A stretch of DNA of 64,000 bases from Lethocerus indicus (taxonomy: Eukaryota; Arthropoda; Insecta; Hemiptera; Belostomatidae), in the NCBI GenBank assembly GCA_019843655.1, contig JACDQD010000004.1:7688001-7752000 (forward strand), given 5' to 3'. This document shows positions 60,301 to 64,000 of the stretch, one piece after another. A program made the translations under genes and the position numbers. Under the pieces are notes generated by a model. That model searched no databases, was not told the DNA's origin, and saw only the letters and a list, made by a program, of their open reading frames with translations. Within the stretch, counting starts at the first letter, position 1; each line of letters starts with the position of its first letter.

Positions 60301-63300
60301 AAGCGATAATGTAAAGACCTGTACACCAGTATGAACATATCTCCAATTTCTTATCAGACATTTTCCCTCCTAGTTATATTTTGACATCCGTCTTAATTCT
60401 CAACCTCTTAATTACAATCTCACTGCGAGGGAATTCGACAGTAAACAACCCCGAGATACATAAATAATTATTTCTAATTAATACATTTCCAGAGGAAATA
60501 GCTTCTTATTCCTAAAGCCGCGGCCTCAAATGGAGTGGTATTTGGAGTGGATCGTTAAAATTGCACAACGGATACAATTTGTTGCAGAAATAATATAAAA
60601 ATTGTAGGTTTTATAAGGGTAATTAATTCCTAAAATAGAGATGTTACACTTACGGAATTAGTACAATTAGAAAAAACAAAAAAAGACTGCAAAAATTTGG
60701 CCTTTGTCTAGCTTGACGTGTGCCGTTAATAATAAAGTATAAGACGCACAAGAAAATAGCATAATTGTACCACCCCCAAAGCACATACATTTTTAATATG
60801 ATATTTCACCACCCGCCTGATAACCAAATTATGATTATATTAACGCCGTATTAGCTATATAAAATGGCTGGAATCGATAAGAGTCGTTGGTACTATTTTG
60901 TAGCCGGCAGCAACCATCTGAACTGAATGAATATTTTAGCATCTGGGAAATTTGTCGGTTATGATTATCGTGTGAACGTCGGATGGCTTGAAAAGTCCGT
61001 AAAACAATATTGCCGCCAGTTTCAAGTTGTAGTTCAAAATTAACTCTATTTTTACTGGGCGGTGAACTGTGAAACTCAGGGTCGGGCGAGGATGCCGAGG
61101 TAACCGCACGAAACATTATCTCTGGATATCCCGACCGGTTGAATACGATATTCCGAGCCAAGGGCGCAAAAAATTATTTTTAGTTGTTTAAGCGGTTAGT
61201 TCTATCCCGAATTTTGCCACCGTAACACGAAGCCAAAACGGGGCTTTCTTAGATTTAATTACAGAATTAGTTTTTACAAGAATATTTGCAGGCAATGATG
61301 AAATGCGAGAAGGTCAATCTTAATTTGATTAATTTAAGCTTGATTACCATATTTTTTTCTAGTTACATAAAAAAATTATTAGAAAATCAGAAAAAAATAC
61401 AGAAATACTGGTCATAATTTAAAAATTCAGTCGATACAATCTGTTGTGAAACAAGTCATGACAACAAAATAACATGACATTAACAAATATTTTGATAGGA
61501 ATATTTCAGTCAGCAATTTCAGTTTTAATGTCATCATACTATAAATGGAAATCATTTTCATTAAATAACGAAAAGTTTACCGTTTATTTGAAAAGATTAA
61601 AAGATATTTTTTATTAATATTAATTAATTATTAATTCCCTCTAAATTTATTTAATACCCAATAGCGAAATAATGTAAGAAATCACGATATGTCGCATAAA
61701 AATAAGACAATTCCATGAGTTAATACGTTAAGATGATAAAATTTCATACATTAAGTTTAATATTAAAGGAACTGTTTATTTAAGGATTTTTACACATTTC
61801 CCCGAATATCACATGTCGTCACTAATAGCTAAAGCGTTTCATTCTAACAACACGACTGTGTGAAGGATGTGGACAGAATATCAGTTATGAAATGAAATAT
61901 CTCTGCCGCACAGCTTTTATAACTGACGGGGGAGGTAAATTTGGCCAATAGGGAATATTATTAACCCGGTGATCGGGCATCTGGATCTGGGTGTAATCTG
62001 ACGTCCGGCTCGAACAACTGGACGGGTACGGCCATTTTTTAAATTTCAAATTACTCTCACTTCTACCCTCCCAAATTATTTTTAATATCGAGGAGAGGAC
62101 TCGGGGCAAAAAAAATCGACACGTAATAACTTTGGGTTCCGCTTGCACCTCGGCCCCCGTCGGCCGTAATCACCCTTCTCATTCCATAACTCCCCCTGTA
62201 ATTCGTCCCATAAGGGTCCCCCTCATTTGCCTACAATTGCACATCCTGTCTTATGTATATATATGTATATACTATATGTTCGGGCTCCTTTTATTAAAAT
62301 GTTATTAAGGTTATTAATAAAAATTATTAAAAGGTTATTAAGAACGAGCCAAGATCTGTAACAGAAAAAGTGTTCAAGCTCAAGTATTCTGTACGCGTTC
62401 GGAGCGCGCTCCACGAAAACCGAAACAGAATAAATCTCAGGAAGCCGGAGTAGGAAGGGCTGCCAATTCGAAACCCTCGCCGGCAAACTTCAAAAGGGAA
62501 ATCCCCTTGCCTCCCACCCACCCAAGGTTGTATTCGCCCGGGTTTAAACGTGTTATCAGTTAAGTTTTGTAGGGGTCGGGGACACGCGTTACAACCGATC
62601 CCTCGGGGACTTTTTCCCCGCTCGGCAAGGAGGAGAAGAGCACTTGGAGCCCCCGGCAACTCGGGTACAGAAACTTCGCCCCGGCACTGGAAACTTCACG
62701 AGCATCAAACGTCAAACACGATTTATCCTTCAAATAGTTTATTCCGTTCGAGGGACCGGGGACTTCCCGACTCGAATTTTGTGAGCCCCAGCCGCTAATG
62801 CCCAACTGTCGGCGACTTTGATTTATAGAAATAGCTCGCCGGAAATTGAGGAGAAATTTCCAAGTCGGATTATACGCATAAAGGTATTCATTCGGTTGTT
62901 ATATGATTTTAGTTTATAGCACCTGACGTGAAACAATTTCCAATAGGGCATTCAAGTTTCGCTTGAAAAAAGCAAACATTTACGTATTTAATATATTTAT
63001 TCGTATATTAATTATTAGGATATGAATTAAAGACTACAAAAATCCTAATTCCCGATGATCTAACCAAATTTAACTAAAATTTCAAAGACGAAATTTAACA
63101 CTTAAAGAATCTGTTTTTGTGTAATTTCCAATTGAATTATATAAATACACGAATATATAAGAAGTACATGAAACAGATGTTGCTAGAACATATATCCCAG
63201 AGGACACATTTATATCTAATCGACGCGGCATGTGTTCCGATAATGTCGGGCGTGTTATTGAATGCCGGCAAAAATAGAGCAATGAACTATCTGTATCTAC

Positions 63301-64000
63301 AAATGTAAACGACATAATCATTAATAAAACTGTTTTCAATTCTCCTCTCACGTTCCCAGGTATTTAGGTGTACATACAGACATGACCACATACACAAGCG
63401 TGCTATCAGTATCATAAAATTCTATTCTCACAATGATCAACCATAAAATTTGATGCCGCAAGGCCAATTTGACTCATAAAACCACTTGAACCGAACAAAT
63501 AATGTGACAATAACAGACAATTGTTGTGGGGAGTGGATGACCCCACCGAGGACAGCAGTAGGCCGTGCGGAGTTTCTATGCCAATAATGGCCGTGAAATA
63601 TCAGTTTAGGCTTTACCGGCGGGCTCGGCAGTCGGGGCTGGGATAACTTATGCTTTGAGCTTTACATACTAATAGGCAACTTTGACAGTTTGCCACTACC
63701 ACGACGATGACGAACTGTTTGTGAAACTTGGACAAAGCCCCTCTTCCTCAGACTCAGCCTGTGTAAAGCTCATTTTCAATAGTCGTGCGGGCAAGTAGGT
63801 ACGCCAAATTGGACCGACCACGGTAGGGCCAATTACGTCACCGGTTGAACCCGAGCTTGCAAATTACATAGATGTCCGAAACTATAATAATTTATATGTG
63901 GAGAATATTCGTGAATAGGTTAAACTGGGTAATAATCTAATTGTAGAAAACCCAATTCCATAACATTGGACAACCAAAAATTTTCACTTCGCGACTCCTG
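60301..64000. other. AT-rich block and a terminal GC-rich island
   Basis: AT-rich DNA to about 62140 with TTAATTAATTATTAATT near 61619-61637 and a TATATA/GTATATA run near 62255-62275. GC-rich DNA follows at 62140-62800, where overlapping frames are open on both strands (62327-62659 minus, 62550-62798 plus) without recognised domains. The last 1.2 kb are ordinary AT-rich sequence. No gene is supported. Confidence 0.5.

Overview
This window looks like gene-free nuclear DNA from an animal, most likely an arthropod. The 64 kb contain no long open reading frame: the longest is about 175 codons and lies in a GC-rich block. There are no operons, ribosome-binding patterns or recognisable conserved protein domains. 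I found no rRNA, no supportable tRNA and no CRISPR. The one recognisable protein signal is a decayed non-LTR retrotransposon (LINE, R1/Jockey-type ORF2) at 55937-56730. That element, the compact AT-rich spacer DNA, and CpG that is not visibly depleted fit an insect-like genome. I cannot name the species.

The layout is AT-rich DNA with short simple repeats, broken every 2-4 kb by GC-rich islands of 200-1100 bp. The clearest islands are near 2490-2900, 9550-10690, 12740-12990, 14430-14650, 15430-15900, 16180-16560, 20360-20530, 21100-21620, 24240-24480, 28720-28880, 34000-35480, 38100-38340, 40070-40320, 40600-40860, 41470-41830, 42840-43080, 44820-45180, 50600-51000, 52720-53060, 53870-55130, 56940-57310, 59830-60290 and 62140-62800. 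Several islands carry inverted repeats, G-runs or TAATTA-type homeodomain-like motifs. The pattern resembles the regulatory desert around, or a very large intron of, a developmental gene; this is inference, because no anchoring exon is recognised.

The strongest structures read directly from the sequence are four. (1) A pair of diverged non-coding copies (24364-24480 and 25553-25655, both +) sharing an exact 19-base core. (2) A 195-bp unit repeated twice in tandem, with the start of a third (39458-39866). (3) A 35-bp AT-only tandem repeat (45572-45660). (4) Several strong hairpins, notably 24560-24590 (two mutually exclusive stems beside the first duplicate), 12750-12811 (two-tier stem), 16871-16900, 23857-23878 and the abutting pair 9738-9775.

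A few short open frames end at good splice-donor sequences (58274-58449 on +, 29462-29571 on -) and are listed as low-confidence candidate exons. Nothing else supports them. No set of genes working together can be described, because no intact gene is established here.
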